From positions 62,001 to 126,000 of the forward strand of contig JAIEMN010000020.1 of assembly GCA_019752115.1 (NCBI GenBank): DNA of 64,000 bases, in the 5' to 3' direction. The notes under the pieces are model-generated. The model was not told the DNA's origin. It saw only the letters and a list, made by a program, of their open reading frames with translations, and did not search any database. The DNA comes from Gemmatimonadaceae bacterium (GTDB lineage Bacteria; Gemmatimonadota; Gemmatimonadetes; Gemmatimonadales; Gemmatimonadaceae). Below, piece after piece: positions 28,463 through 36,309 of this stretch. Each line of letters starts with the position of its first letter. The stretch's first letter is position 1. The position numbers and the translations under genes were made by a program.

Positions 28463-28527
28463 GCCCCACGTATACGCCCCACGTATGCGCCCCACGTATA
28501 CGCCGTTCGTATACGCCCTTCGTAGTT
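28463..28527. repeat. 13-bp minisatellite, 5 copies, between converging genes
   Basis: Units gccccacgtatac, gccccacgtatgc, gccccacgtatac, gccgttcgtatac and gcccttcgtagtt run head to tail. They contain the self-complementary word cgtatacg at unit junctions. The array fills the gap between upp and the DUF2225 gene where other junctions in the window have a hairpin. Confidence 0.9.
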
Positions 28528-29179
28528 ACGAAAACCACTCCCGCGGCTCCGTCTTCTGCTGACACGCCGCCTCCAGCACCCACGCCTGCACGTCCGGCTC
28601 GGTGACCTCCTCAGGCACCTTGTCGAACCAGGATTGGGCCTGCGTCTCATCGCCCACGCGCCGCCAGAGCTCGCCGATCAGATACGTGATCACCGCGCGC
28701 TCATCCGGCGGGACGCCATCGAACGCTGCCAGCGCATCGGCGAAGCGCCACGCCGCGTGGCGACGGAAGAACCGCTCGGCTTCGCTGTCCCCTTCATCGA
28801 CGCAGCACCACGCGGCCCGGAGATAGAGATCGGCGAGATACCGCGGATCGCTCCCCTGCCACGCCGCGACTTTCGCCGCGTGCTCGTACTTGAGGGATCC
28901 GGACGGCAGCGAGTGCGTCAGCGACGGCGCCAGCTCCGCCCACACGAGCTCCTTGATCCAGGCGGTCAGTTCGACCTCGTCACCAAAGTCGCGCGTGACG
29001 CCGGCGTACCCGCAATGCGTGCACAGATGCACGAAGTACGGCAGCGGCTGCATACCCGCCGCCCGCTCGTGGAAATCGGTCCGCTTTCCGCCGAAGCCAT
29101 TCGTGGCCACGACGGTCTGCGAGCGGAACTCACGCTCGCACACGGGACAAGTCAGTTCGATGAGATGCAGGGTCGTCAT
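28526..29179 (-). CDS. DUF2225 family protein with paired zinc-ribbon motifs
   Basis: A 217-residue protein of the DUF2225 type. The N-terminus has CPVCEREF and, 44 residues later, CTHCGYAG, which together form a likely zinc-binding site. The rest is helical with TPR-like elements (DLYLRAAWCCVDEGDSEAE, IGELWRRVGDETQAQSWFD). Its role is unknown. The ATG at 29179 gives the family-typical start with the first zinc knuckle near residue 11. The stop lies in the last copy of the minisatellite. It is divergent from the metalloprotease-like gene at 29318. Confidence 0.85.
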   Translation of the reverse strand: MTTLHLIELTCPVCEREFRSQTVVATNGFGGKRTDFHERAAGMQPLPYFVHLCTHCGYAGVTRDFGDEVELTAWIKELVWAELAPSLTHSLPSGSLKYEHAAKVAAWQGSDPRYLADLYLRAAWCCVDEGDSEAERFFRRHAAWRFADALAAFDGVPPDERAVITYLIGELWRRVGDETQAQSWFDKVPEEVTEPDVQAWVLEAACQQKTEPREWFS

Positions 29180-29317
29180 GGCGCGTCGGGACACGGTGAT
29201 GTCGAGGAGTCTCGGCAGCCGGACGCCCGGGCTTGAACACCCCGGCCGGCACGCGGACGCCGGGGCCGCCGGTCGCGCCTTGTTGCCCCCCGGCTCGGCG
29301 GCTAACTTGCCGCGTCG

Positions 29318-30274
29318 ATGTTGATCAATCTCGTCCCAGACTTCCTCGCCGTCCTTGACGCCGATGATCGCCAGGCTGCCTACCTGGCGTACTTCGAGCG
29401 TCACCGCGCGCTGCTCACGGCGTACTGGGAGAACTATGTGCTGGAGCCGTCGGGCCCGCACTTCGAGGACGTGGTGCGCGCCACCGTCGCCGCCGATCGC
29501 AGCGACCTGCGCACCCTGCTCGCCTCCACCGATGTCGTCGCGCTCGCGCGCCAGACGGAGGAAAAGGTGCGCGTGCTGCTCGACATCGACGTCAGCTACG
29601 ACATCGTGCTCATGGTCGGCGTCGGCGCCGCCAATGCCGGTGAACTCGTCGTCGACGGGCGCGGCGTCGCCTTTGTGTGCCTCGAGCACTTCACCGGCGT
29701 CGCCAATCCCGACACGCAGGGACTTGGCCTCGACCCCGAGCTCATCCCGCTCTGGCTCGCGCACGAGATCACCCACGTCGTGCGCTACACGTCGCCGGCC
29801 AGCCGCAGCAGCATGCGCGAGCTCGTCCTCGATGCCGGCGGCAACTACTCCTACTGGGAGACCGGCCGCCTCGCCACGCTCCGCGAGCTGCTGGTGAACG
29901 AAGGGCTGGCGGTGCACGTCTCGCGCGCCATCAGCCCCGGACACGCGGCGTGGGAATACTTTGGCTTCGCCCGCCGCCAGTACGCGCGGATCCGCGAAGT
30001 CGAGCCCGTGCTCGCACGCGCCGCCAGCGCCGACTTCGAGCGCGCCGCCCTCGGCCTCCGCCTCCGCTACCTCTCCGGCGGCATGAGCGACGAAGCCCGC
30101 ACCGTGGAGCGGACCATCCTCCCCGAACGCGCCGGCTACTTCCTCGGCGCCCGCATGGTCGAAGCGGCCATCAACACGCGCGGCTTCGCCTGGTCGGTGC
30201 GGGCGAACGCCTTCGAACTCGCCGCGGCCGCCGAACCGGTGAGCGAGCGGCCGCGCCTCACCGTCGTGTCCTGA
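29318..30274 (+). CDS. Gluzincin-like zinc protease of unknown family (DUF2268-like)
   Basis: A 318-residue protein. It has LWLAHEITHVVRY (HExxH, about residue 146) and, about 45 residues on, NEGLAVHVSR. This gives the Glu third ligand expected in gluzincins and seen in DUF2268-type predicted proteases. No signal peptide, so it is probably cytoplasmic. The C-terminal YLSGGMSDEARTVE and ERAGYFLGARMVEAAI helices recall the same family. Start ATG 29318 lacks a good ribosome-binding site. Substrate unknown; family assignment moderately sure. Confidence 0.75.
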   Translation: MLINLVPDFLAVLDADDRQAAYLAYFERHRALLTAYWENYVLEPSGPHFEDVVRATVAADRSDLRTLLASTDVVALARQTEEKVRVLLDIDVSYDIVLMVGVGAANAGELVVDGRGVAFVCLEHFTGVANPDTQGLGLDPELIPLWLAHEITHVVRYTSPASRSSMRELVLDAGGNYSYWETGRLATLRELLVNEGLAVHVSRAISPGHAAWEYFGFARRQYARIREVEPVLARAASADFERAALGLRLRYLSGGMSDEARTVERTILPERAGYFLGARMVEAAINTRGFAWSVRANAFELAAAAEPVSERPRLTVVS

Positions 30275-30304
30275 GTCACCGGACGCAGTTGGCGAGATCG
30301 TAGG

Positions 30305-30417
30305 AACTGATCGCACAGAGGACACAGAGTCACAGAGAAACACAGCGGCGCGCTTCGGATTGAATCGAAGCGCGCCGCTGTGCGCTCTGTGGCTCTGTGA
30401 TCTCTGTGCGATCAGTT
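30305..30417. repeat. Long palindrome A with CACAGAG heptamers, between converging genes
   Basis: Arms 30305-30357 and 30366-30417 pair over most of their length. Each has three CACAGAG/CTCTGTG words, an outer aactgatcgcacagag block and an inner 17-bp perfect block ending cgcgcttcg. The loop is 8 nt. It occupies the whole gap between the gene ending at 30274 and mnmE ending at 30434. Related elements are at 37438 and 48989. Function is probably bidirectional termination, but the shared words suggest a dispersed repeat. Confidence 0.9.
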
Positions 30418-30433
30418 CAAAGTCGCATGCGCG

Positions 30434-31786
30434 TTACTTGCCAATGCAAAAGGACGCAAACACCCGCCCCAGCACGTCCTCCACATCGACCGACCCGATC
30501 AGCTCCTCGAGCGCCGTGCGCGCCGCATAGAGATGCACCGCGACCACCGTCGCCGGCAGCGCGCCGTCGCTCCATGCCGCCTCGAAGGCCTGGATCTCGT
30601 CGAGCGCCGCGGTCAGACCCAGACGATGCCGCTCGCGGGTGATCAGCACCGCATCGGTCTCCGCCGGTGCCGCCTGAGCCAGCGCGGCATCGATGCGCGC
30701 CAGCAGCGCCGCGAGCCCCTCGCCGGTCTCGGCGCTCACAGCGGTCGGGTCAGCCGCGAGCGCGGGATGCAGATCGGCCTTGGTCAGCACCGGCAGCACC
30801 ACGCCCGCCGTCAGCGGAGCCACCGCCTGCTGCGTCTTCGCCACCTCGTCGGCTGAGGCACCGCAGGCCAGCACCACCTGCGCCTGCGCGAGATATCGCG
30901 CGCTGACCTCGATCCCCAGCTGTTCGAGCGTATCGGTCGTCTCACGCAACCCGGCCGTATCGACGAGCCGCAGCGGTACCGGCGCGCGATCGAGCACCGC
31001 TTCAATGGCGTCGCGCGTCGTGCCGGCGATCGGCGTCACGATGGCGCGCGCGTCGCCCAGCAGCGCATTGAAGAGCGACGACTTCCCCGCATTCGGCGCA
31101 CCCGCCAGCACCACCAGGGCGCCGTCGCGGAGCATCGCGCCGGTGGGCGCCGTACGAAGCAACGCCGAGAGTTGCGTGCGGAGCCCGGTCGCGGCGTCGG
31201 CGATGCGCGTGCGGTCGATGGGTCCGTCGTCCTCCTCCGGAAAGTCCACATCGTACGCCAGCAGCGCCTCGAGCTCGAGCACCGCTTCGCGCAACGCGAG
31301 CAGACGCCGCGAGAGTCCGCCATCCAGCTGGGCCAGCGCCACGCGTTGCAGCGCACTCGTGCGCGCGTCGATCAGATCCGCCACCGCTTCTGCCTGCAGC
31401 AGATCGAGCTTGCCGTGCACCACCGCCCGCCGCGTGAACTCCCCGGCGTACGCGATGCGGGCCCCCGCGGCGACACAGGCGGCAAGCACGCGCGCGGGCG
31501 CCACGCGCCCGCCGTGCGTGGCCAGTTCCACCACGTCTTCGCCGGTATACGAGTGCGGCGCAGCGAACCAGGTGACCAGCGCGTCGTCGAGTGGCTCGCC
31601 GGAGGTGGGATGCACCAGTCGCACGCGCGTGGCGCGGCGCGGCGTGAGCGCGGATGCGCCAAGGGCGCGCGCCACATCCGTGGCGCGCGCCCCTGACAGC
31701 CGAATGACTGCGATCGCCCCGCGACCGGCCGCCGTCGCTTCGGCGACGATCGTATCGTCGCCTCCCGGCAGCAGCGCCGAGGTCAC
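30434..31786 (-). CDS. mnmE: tRNA modification GTPase MnmE
   Basis: A 450-residue GTPase that, with MnmG, installs the carboxymethylaminomethyl group on wobble uridine 34 of certain tRNAs. The N-terminal folate-binding domain includes DTIVAEATAAGRGAIAVIRL. The G domain has GAPNAGKSSLFN (P loop), the G2 Thr in GTTRD, DTAG and LTKAD. The C-terminal FCIGK supplies the conserved Cys. It starts with GTG at 31786, 6 nt after yidC. The partner gene mnmG is 30 kb away at 61.5 kb rather than adjacent as in many bacteria. Confidence 0.96.
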   Translation of the reverse strand: MTSALLPGGDDTIVAEATAAGRGAIAVIRLSGARATDVARALGASALTPRRATRVRLVHPTSGEPLDDALVTWFAAPHSYTGEDVVELATHGGRVAPARVLAACVAAGARIAYAGEFTRRAVVHGKLDLLQAEAVADLIDARTSALQRVALAQLDGGLSRRLLALREAVLELEALLAYDVDFPEEDDGPIDRTRIADAATGLRTQLSALLRTAPTGAMLRDGALVVLAGAPNAGKSSLFNALLGDARAIVTPIAGTTRDAIEAVLDRAPVPLRLVDTAGLRETTDTLEQLGIEVSARYLAQAQVVLACGASADEVAKTQQAVAPLTAGVVLPVLTKADLHPALAADPTAVSAETGEGLAALLARIDAALAQAAPAETDAVLITRERHRLGLTAALDEIQAFEAAWSDGALPATVVAVHLYAARTALEELIGSVDVEDVLGRVFASFCIGK

Positions 31787-31792
31787 GCGGAC

Positions 31793-33475
31793 TTATCCCC
31801 GTACGAGGGGCGTGGCCTTGCTCCGCTCACGCGAGATCAGCCACTGCTGCGGCAGCGACGCGAGGTTCTGCACGAAGTAGTACAGGTTGAGCCCCGAGGC
31901 CATGTTCAGGAAGATCACCATCATCATGGCCGGCATGATGTACATCATCATGCGCTGCTGCTCGTTCGCCTTCACGCCCCGCATGCCGATCCAGCTCAGC
32001 GTCATCGCCGTGATCGCCACCAGGATCGGGATGATGTAGAACGGATCCTTGAGCGAGATGTCGGGGAACCAGAGGAACGGCACACCGCGGAACTCGATCG
32101 TGTTCTGGAACACGAAGAAGAGCGCGAAGAACACCGGCAGCGGGATCAGCATCGGCAGGCACCCGGAGAGGCCGCTGAACGGGCTCATGCCGTGCGCCTT
32201 GTACAGCGCCATCATTTCCTGCTGCAGCTTCTGCGGATCGTTCTTGTAGCGCGTCTGGATGGCCTGCATCTCGGGCTGAATGCGCTGCATCTGCATCGAG
32301 CTGCGCATCGCCTTCTGGTTGAGCGGCCACAGGATGATGCGCACCGAGATGCCGAAGAGCACGAGAATCCAGCCGTACGACAGCCCCAGCGTGCTCTTCA
32401 TCCAGAGCAGCAGCTTGATGACGATCGTGGCGAACGGCTGCACGATGCCCTGCAACCAGCCACCGTACGGGTTCGATGTTTCGAACTCGCGCCCCATCGC
32501 CACCAGCCGCTTGAACTCCTGCGGGCCGGCGTAGATCTCGAACGCGAGATTGCCACCCTTGAGTGGCGCCACGAGGGTCCCCGCCGACCGCGTCGCCGCC
32601 TTCGCGATGCGCGGCCCGCCGGTGAAGTTCACTTCGGCAAAGGCGGGCGCGCCCTTGGGGCTCAGCACGCCGAGCATGAAGTACTTGCTCTTGGCCACCG
32701 CCCACATGATCGGGCCGCTTTCGATGCGGCGCTCGCCGGGATCGAGCGACGCGAACGTCACCTTGCCGGCGCCCTTGGCATCGGGCTTGAACGCGTACTC
32801 CAGATGCCGGTGGTCTTCCACCGTGTCGGCCTCGGAGCTGCGGAAGCCGGGAGGCAGATCCACCAGGAAGTAGCTGTTCTCCGGCACGCCGCTCACCGCG
32901 ACGGCCACGTTCACGCGATAGCTGTCGGGGAGGAACGAGTAGGTGATCGCCACCGAGCGCGCACCGATGGCGGCGGTGTACTTCGTGAACGGCGTGCCAT
33001 CGGCCTCGCCCTTCTCGGTCGCGAAGGTCTGCTTGCCGAGGTCGATCGTGTCGCCCGGCACGACCAGGCGATAGCCGAGCAGCTTGTCGTTGGGCAGCGC
33101 GAGTTCAACCGGCCCGCCCTTCGTGCGCCCCTTGTTGAGGAGCGCCTGATACTGCTGCATCGCCGCGCCGATGAGCGCGGCCCCGCGATTCGTGGTGCGG
33201 TAGGCGGCGTTGGCGCCGCTCACGGTCGTGGTATCGATCGCCAGCACGGCGGGCGCGGCGGAGTCCGCCGGCGCGGCGCTCATGCCGGGGGTGGCACCCG
33301 CCGTCGCGGTCGGGACCGCGGTGGGCGTCGGCGTGTCAGCGCGCGCGCTATCGACGCGCACAGAATCGGCCGCCGTCTTCCCGGGCACCGGCTTCGGCCT
33401 GGGGAAGAGGTACGGCGTCAGAACGAGGACCGCCGCCATCAGGACGACGGCGAGGACGAGGCGACGTGGTTCCAT
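31793..33475 (-). CDS. yidC: Membrane protein insertase YidC
   Basis: A 560-residue insertase/chaperone for inner-membrane proteins, of the long Gram-negative type. It has an N-terminal membrane helix (LVLAVVLMAAVLVLTPYLF). A Pro/Ala/Thr-rich linker and a large periplasmic beta domain (about 75-340) follow. The C-terminal conserved core of five helices includes QPEMQAIQTRYKNDPQKLQQ and LPVFFALFFVF. The start is ATG 33475. The Gram-negative form agrees with a diderm host. It belongs to the conserved rpmH-rnpA-yidD-yidC-mnmE cluster. Confidence 0.97.
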   Translation of the reverse strand: MEPRRLVLAVVLMAAVLVLTPYLFPRPKPVPGKTAADSVRVDSARADTPTPTAVPTATAGATPGMSAAPADSAAPAVLAIDTTTVSGANAAYRTTNRGAALIGAAMQQYQALLNKGRTKGGPVELALPNDKLLGYRLVVPGDTIDLGKQTFATEKGEADGTPFTKYTAAIGARSVAITYSFLPDSYRVNVAVAVSGVPENSYFLVDLPPGFRSSEADTVEDHRHLEYAFKPDAKGAGKVTFASLDPGERRIESGPIMWAVAKSKYFMLGVLSPKGAPAFAEVNFTGGPRIAKAATRSAGTLVAPLKGGNLAFEIYAGPQEFKRLVAMGREFETSNPYGGWLQGIVQPFATIVIKLLLWMKSTLGLSYGWILVLFGISVRIILWPLNQKAMRSSMQMQRIQPEMQAIQTRYKNDPQKLQQEMMALYKAHGMSPFSGLSGCLPMLIPLPVFFALFFVFQNTIEFRGVPFLWFPDISLKDPFYIIPILVAITAMTLSWIGMRGVKANEQQRMMMYIMPAMMMVIFLNMASGLNLYYFVQNLASLPQQWLISRERSKATPLVRG

Positions 33476-33511
33476 GGATAGATCAGAGAGATGCGCAGTG
33501 CCGCTGGCGGA

Positions 33512-33754
33512 TCACGGAACGGGGTCGAATCCACCGGGCCGGAATGGATGGCAGCGGCCAATACGGCGCAGCGCCAACCATCCGCCGCGAAAGGCGCCGT
33601 GCTTCTCGAGCGCCTCGATCGCGTACACCGAGCAGGAAGGATAATACCGGCACGCGCCCCCGAAGATGGGCGAGAGCACCAGCTGATACCCGCGCACGCC
33701 CAGAATGAGCAGGCGACGCGGCCACTGCCGGAGCGGTATCGACACCGGCAGCAT
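33512..33754 (-). CDS. yidD: Membrane protein insertion efficiency factor YidD
   Basis: An 80-residue YidD/haemolysin-like protein with the invariant core YQLVLSPIFGGACRYYPSCS and YAIEALEKHGAFRGGWLALRRI...CHPF. It associates peripherally with the inner membrane and aids YidC-dependent insertion. The junction with rnpA reads GTGATG: GTG 33757 would overlap by 4 nt, ATG 33754 by 1 nt. Both fit. It is followed by yidC after 36 nt. Confidence 0.95.
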   Translation of the reverse strand: MLPVSIPLRQWPRRLLILGVRGYQLVLSPIFGGACRYYPSCSVYAIEALEKHGAFRGGWLALRRIGRCHPFRPGGFDPVP

Positions 33755-34101
33755 CACGACAGCTCGCGCGCCGGGTCGGGCGGCGGATCGGTCGTCGCGC
33801 CGCGCGGGGCCTCGCGCGGCGCCTCGCGCAGCATGTCGCGGGTGAGCTTGGCAATGGCGTGCCGCAACTCGGCTTCGAGCGCGTCAAAGGTCCGCGTGTA
33901 GGCGACGGGAAAGACGCGCACGACCACATCCAGCGGAGGCAGGTCGGGAAGCACCAGCACCCGTACGAGCTCCCGCAGGCGGCGTTTCAGCCGGTTGCGG
34001 TCCACGGCGCTGTGCTTGTAGCGCGGCACCACGAAGCCCACCCGCGGGCGCGGGGTGGGGGCAGGAAACGCAGGAAGGGAAGCGGTCGCGCGCACGTCCA
34101 T
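33754..34101 (-). CDS. rnpA: Ribonuclease P protein component (N-terminus extends upstream of the first ATG)
   Basis: The protein subunit of RNase P, which matures tRNA 5' ends with the rnpB RNA (38474-38927). The RNR signature is clear: HSAVDRNRLKRRLRELVR. From the ATG at 34101 the product is 115 residues. That omits the conserved N-terminal strand/helix region. Reading the same frame upstream gives FPRAQRLTRGTELERVRHEG (from 34182), an excellent match to the family N-terminus (FPRxxRL). Between there and an in-frame stop inside rpmH no ATG, GTG or TTG occurs. Only a CTG (34164) or other near-cognate codon is available. The true start is therefore unresolved. The C-terminus is Pro/Arg-rich. 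Confidence 0.9.
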   Translation of the reverse strand: MDVRATASLPAFPAPTPRPRVGFVVPRYKHSAVDRNRLKRRLRELVRVLVLPDLPPLDVVVRVFPVAYTRTFDALEAELRHAIAKLTRDMLREAPREAPRGATTDPPPDPARELS

Positions 34102-34192
34102 GGACGCGGTGCGTACTCGCTTCCCTTCGTGTCGAACCCGCTCGAGCTCGGTCCCGCGCGTCAGGCGTTGCGCGCGCGGGAACGGGCGATCG

Positions 34193-34357
34193 TCAGGCGC
34201 CCGCGTACTTCGACGGGAGCTGAACGGTCAGGCGCTTGCGCCCCTTCTTGCGGCGGCGAGCGAGGACTTCACGGCCCCACTTCGTCTCCATGCGCGCACG
34301 GAAACCGTGCTTGCGGATGCGACGCGTGTTGCGCGGACGATAGGTGGGCTTGCCCAT
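34193..34357 (-). CDS. rpmH: 50S ribosomal protein L34
   Basis: A 54-residue, very basic protein beginning [20 protein letters not shown] and containing RARME and [18 protein letters not shown], the L34 pattern. The C-terminus is slightly longer than in E. coli (46 residues). It is the first gene of the leftward origin cluster, with the dnaA leader behind it. The downstream rnpA reading frame probably begins close to or inside its 3' end. Confidence 0.97.
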   Translation of the reverse strand: MGKPTYRPRNTRRIRKHGFRARMETKWGREVLARRRKKGRKRLTVQLPSKYAGA

Positions 34358-34668
34358 ATGCAGCTCTTACGAATACGAAAGGTCGATGTGAAAGCGGGTA
34401 GCCACCGAACTTACCCGCCCCGACCCCCAAGGTCAACCCCGGCGCCCCACCCAAATCGGCCTCGCACAACGAGTTGGCCGCGCCCACCTCGACTTGCCTG
34501 CCATCACGTATGACACCCCCGCGACACCAGTCGCCTCGCCCCGCCGGAGGCGCCAACTCACAGGCTCGCGCCTGATTGACTTATCCACACTGGAGCGGGT
34601 ACCTTCGCCCGCCCCGCCCACATCTGCGCCGTGGCCGGGGCTGCATTCCTCCCCTCGAACGTCTCCGC
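34358..34668. other. rpmH-dnaA intergenic region, candidate origin part with one perfect DnaA box
   Basis: A 311-nt divergent gap. A consensus DnaA box TTATCCACA lies at 34581-34589, 80 nt before the dnaA start, well placed for dnaA autoregulation. A 7-bp hairpin gcgggta/tacccgc (34394-34418) lies near the rpmH side. No other good box and no strong AT-rich unwinding element is visible, so the functional origin may be here or in the dnaA-dnaN gap. Confidence 0.6.
34581..34589 (+). promoter_or_regulatory. DnaA box (consensus TTATCCACA)
   Basis: An exact match to the 9-mer bound by DnaA, located in the untranslated leader of dnaA. It is the only exact copy noticed in the gaps on either side of dnaA. 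Confidence 0.85.
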
Positions 34669-36087
34669 ATGTCACTGTCTCCGGCCGAAATCTGGGATCG
34701 CCTGCGCACGCGCGCACGCCAGGTCCTCCCGGAGCAGACCGTGAAGACGTGGCTCGAGCCCACCGAGGCCCTCGCCCTCGAAGGCGACACCCTCCTGGTC
34801 GGCGCCCCCGACCAGTTCTCGGCCGACTGGAACGAGTCGAAGCACGCCGACCTCCTCGCGACCTTCGCCCCGGTGGCCCTCGGCCACCCCATGAAGGTCC
34901 GCTTCCGGGTCAGCGAAGCGCGCGTCGCCCAGCGCCAGATGGACATGTTCGTGGCGCCGCCACCGGCCCCGCAGGCTGCGCCAGCAACAGGCCAGCCTCT
35001 GCGCATGTCGGCGCCACTCAACCCCCGATACACGTTCGACCAGTTCGTGATCGGGAAGTCCAACGATGTCGCCGCCGCCGCCGCCCAGGCCGCGGCCCAG
35101 GCCCCCGGCAAGGTCTACAACCCGCTCTTCATCTACGGCGACACCGGGCTCGGCAAGACCCACCTCATGCAGGGGATCGCGCACGAGCTCCTCAAGCGCA
35201 CCCCCACCCTGCGCCTCGCCTACGTGGGGACCGAGCAGTTCACCAACGAGTTCATTCAGGCCATCCAGACCGGCCAGATGGGCGATTTCCGGCGCCGCTT
35301 CCGGGAGATCGACCTGCTCCTGGTGGACGACGTGCAGTTCCTGAAGGGGAAGGAATCCACGCAGGAAGAATTCTTCCACACCTTCAACGCCATCTATGAG
35401 GCCGGTCGCCAGATCGTCCTCACCTCCGATCGGCCCCCCAAGGACATCCCCGGCCTCGAGTCGCGGCTCGTCTCCCGCTTCGAATGGGGGATGGTCGCCA
35501 ACATCGACTCCCCCGACCTCGAGCATCGCATCGCGATCCTCAAGAAGAAGGCGAGCCTCGATCACCTCGAGCTGACGATCCCCGACGAGGTCATCGAGTT
35601 CATCGCCCAGCACGTGAAGTCGTCGGTGCGCGAGCTCGAAGGGTCGATCATCAAGCTCTTGGCCTACGCCTCGCTCAAGCATCGCGACATCTCGGTGGAC
35701 CTCGCCCGCGAGGCCCTCCGCGACAAGCTGCGGGGAGCGGCCTCGTCCGAATTCCCCGATGTGCCCCCCACCACCATCACGGTGGCCACCATTCAGCAGG
35801 TCGTGGCCCGGGAATGGGGGGTCACGCCCGATGGGCTCCGCTCCAAGACGCGCACCAAGCAGCTCACGGTGCCGCGGCAGGTCGCCATGTATCTCTGCCG
35901 CGAGCTCCTCAGCCTGCAGCTCGTGGAAATCGGCAACGCCTTCGGGGGGCGCGACCACTCCACCGTCATCCATTCGCTCGACCGGGTGGCCGAGGATATG
36001 GCCGGCGAACCCGGTTTTATGGACCGGGTGCTGAAGATTCGGGGCATGTTGGAAACCCTGCGGACAACTGGACAACTGGGGTCCTGA
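34669..36087 (+). CDS. dnaA: Chromosomal replication initiator protein DnaA
   Basis: A 472-residue AAA+ initiator. Domain I (IWDRLRTRARQVLPEQTVKTW) is followed by a Pro/Ala-rich linker. Domain III has Walker A GDTGLGKTHL, Walker B LLLVDDVQF and sensor II/arginine-finger regions. The C-terminal DNA-binding domain IV carries the DnaA signature GGRDHSTVIHSL. ATG 34669 (MSLSPAEIW) was chosen over an upstream TTG frame that lacks homology and contains the DnaA box. It loads the helicase at oriC. dnaN follows after 222 nt. Confidence 0.97.
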   Translation: MSLSPAEIWDRLRTRARQVLPEQTVKTWLEPTEALALEGDTLLVGAPDQFSADWNESKHADLLATFAPVALGHPMKVRFRVSEARVAQRQMDMFVAPPPAPQAAPATGQPLRMSAPLNPRYTFDQFVIGKSNDVAAAAAQAAAQAPGKVYNPLFIYGDTGLGKTHLMQGIAHELLKRTPTLRLAYVGTEQFTNEFIQAIQTGQMGDFRRRFREIDLLLVDDVQFLKGKESTQEEFFHTFNAIYEAGRQIVLTSDRPPKDIPGLESRLVSRFEWGMVANIDSPDLEHRIAILKKKASLDHLELTIPDEVIEFIAQHVKSSVRELEGSIIKLLAYASLKHRDISVDLAREALRDKLRGAASSEFPDVPPTTITVATIQQVVAREWGVTPDGLRSKTRTKQLTVPRQVAMYLCRELLSLQLVEIGNAFGGRDHSTVIHSLDRVAEDMAGEPGFMDRVLKIRGMLETLRTTGQLGS

Positions 36088-36309
36088 ATCCCCATCGGTC
36101 CACACTCCTCCACACGGCGCGCCGCGCCGGATGTGCACGGCCGGGGAGACTCGGGGAGTCTCCACCCCCAACCCACATCAAGCGGCATGGCCAAAACGCT
36201 TCCAAACCCGTAGTTTGCGGCGTTTCTCAACAAGCCCACACGCCCTGCTGCTACTACGGTTTTTATATCTAAGACCTCTTTTAACAGCAGTCCTTCCACA
36301 GAATCGGGC
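36088..36309. other. dnaA-dnaN intergenic region with AT-rich segment
   Basis: A 222-nt gap without a gene. It contains the only notably AT-rich stretch near the origin (about 36256-36290, with tttttatatct and cttttaaca) and several TCCACA half-boxes (around 36099, 36108 and 36294). It could hold the dnaN promoter and/or a DNA-unwinding element. No exact DnaA box was found. Confidence 0.45.

Noticed and set aside
28463..28527. Short regular repeats as a possible CRISPR array
   Set aside because: Units of 13 bp are directly adjacent with no spacers and no cas genes are nearby.
31789..31800. cttatcccc near the mnmE/yidC junction as a DnaA box
   Set aside because: It lacks the CACA half of the box and lies at a gene junction away from the dnaA region.
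36290..36301. ccttccacaga before dnaN as a DnaA box
   Set aside because: At least two mismatches to TTATCCACA; kept only as a half-site remark.
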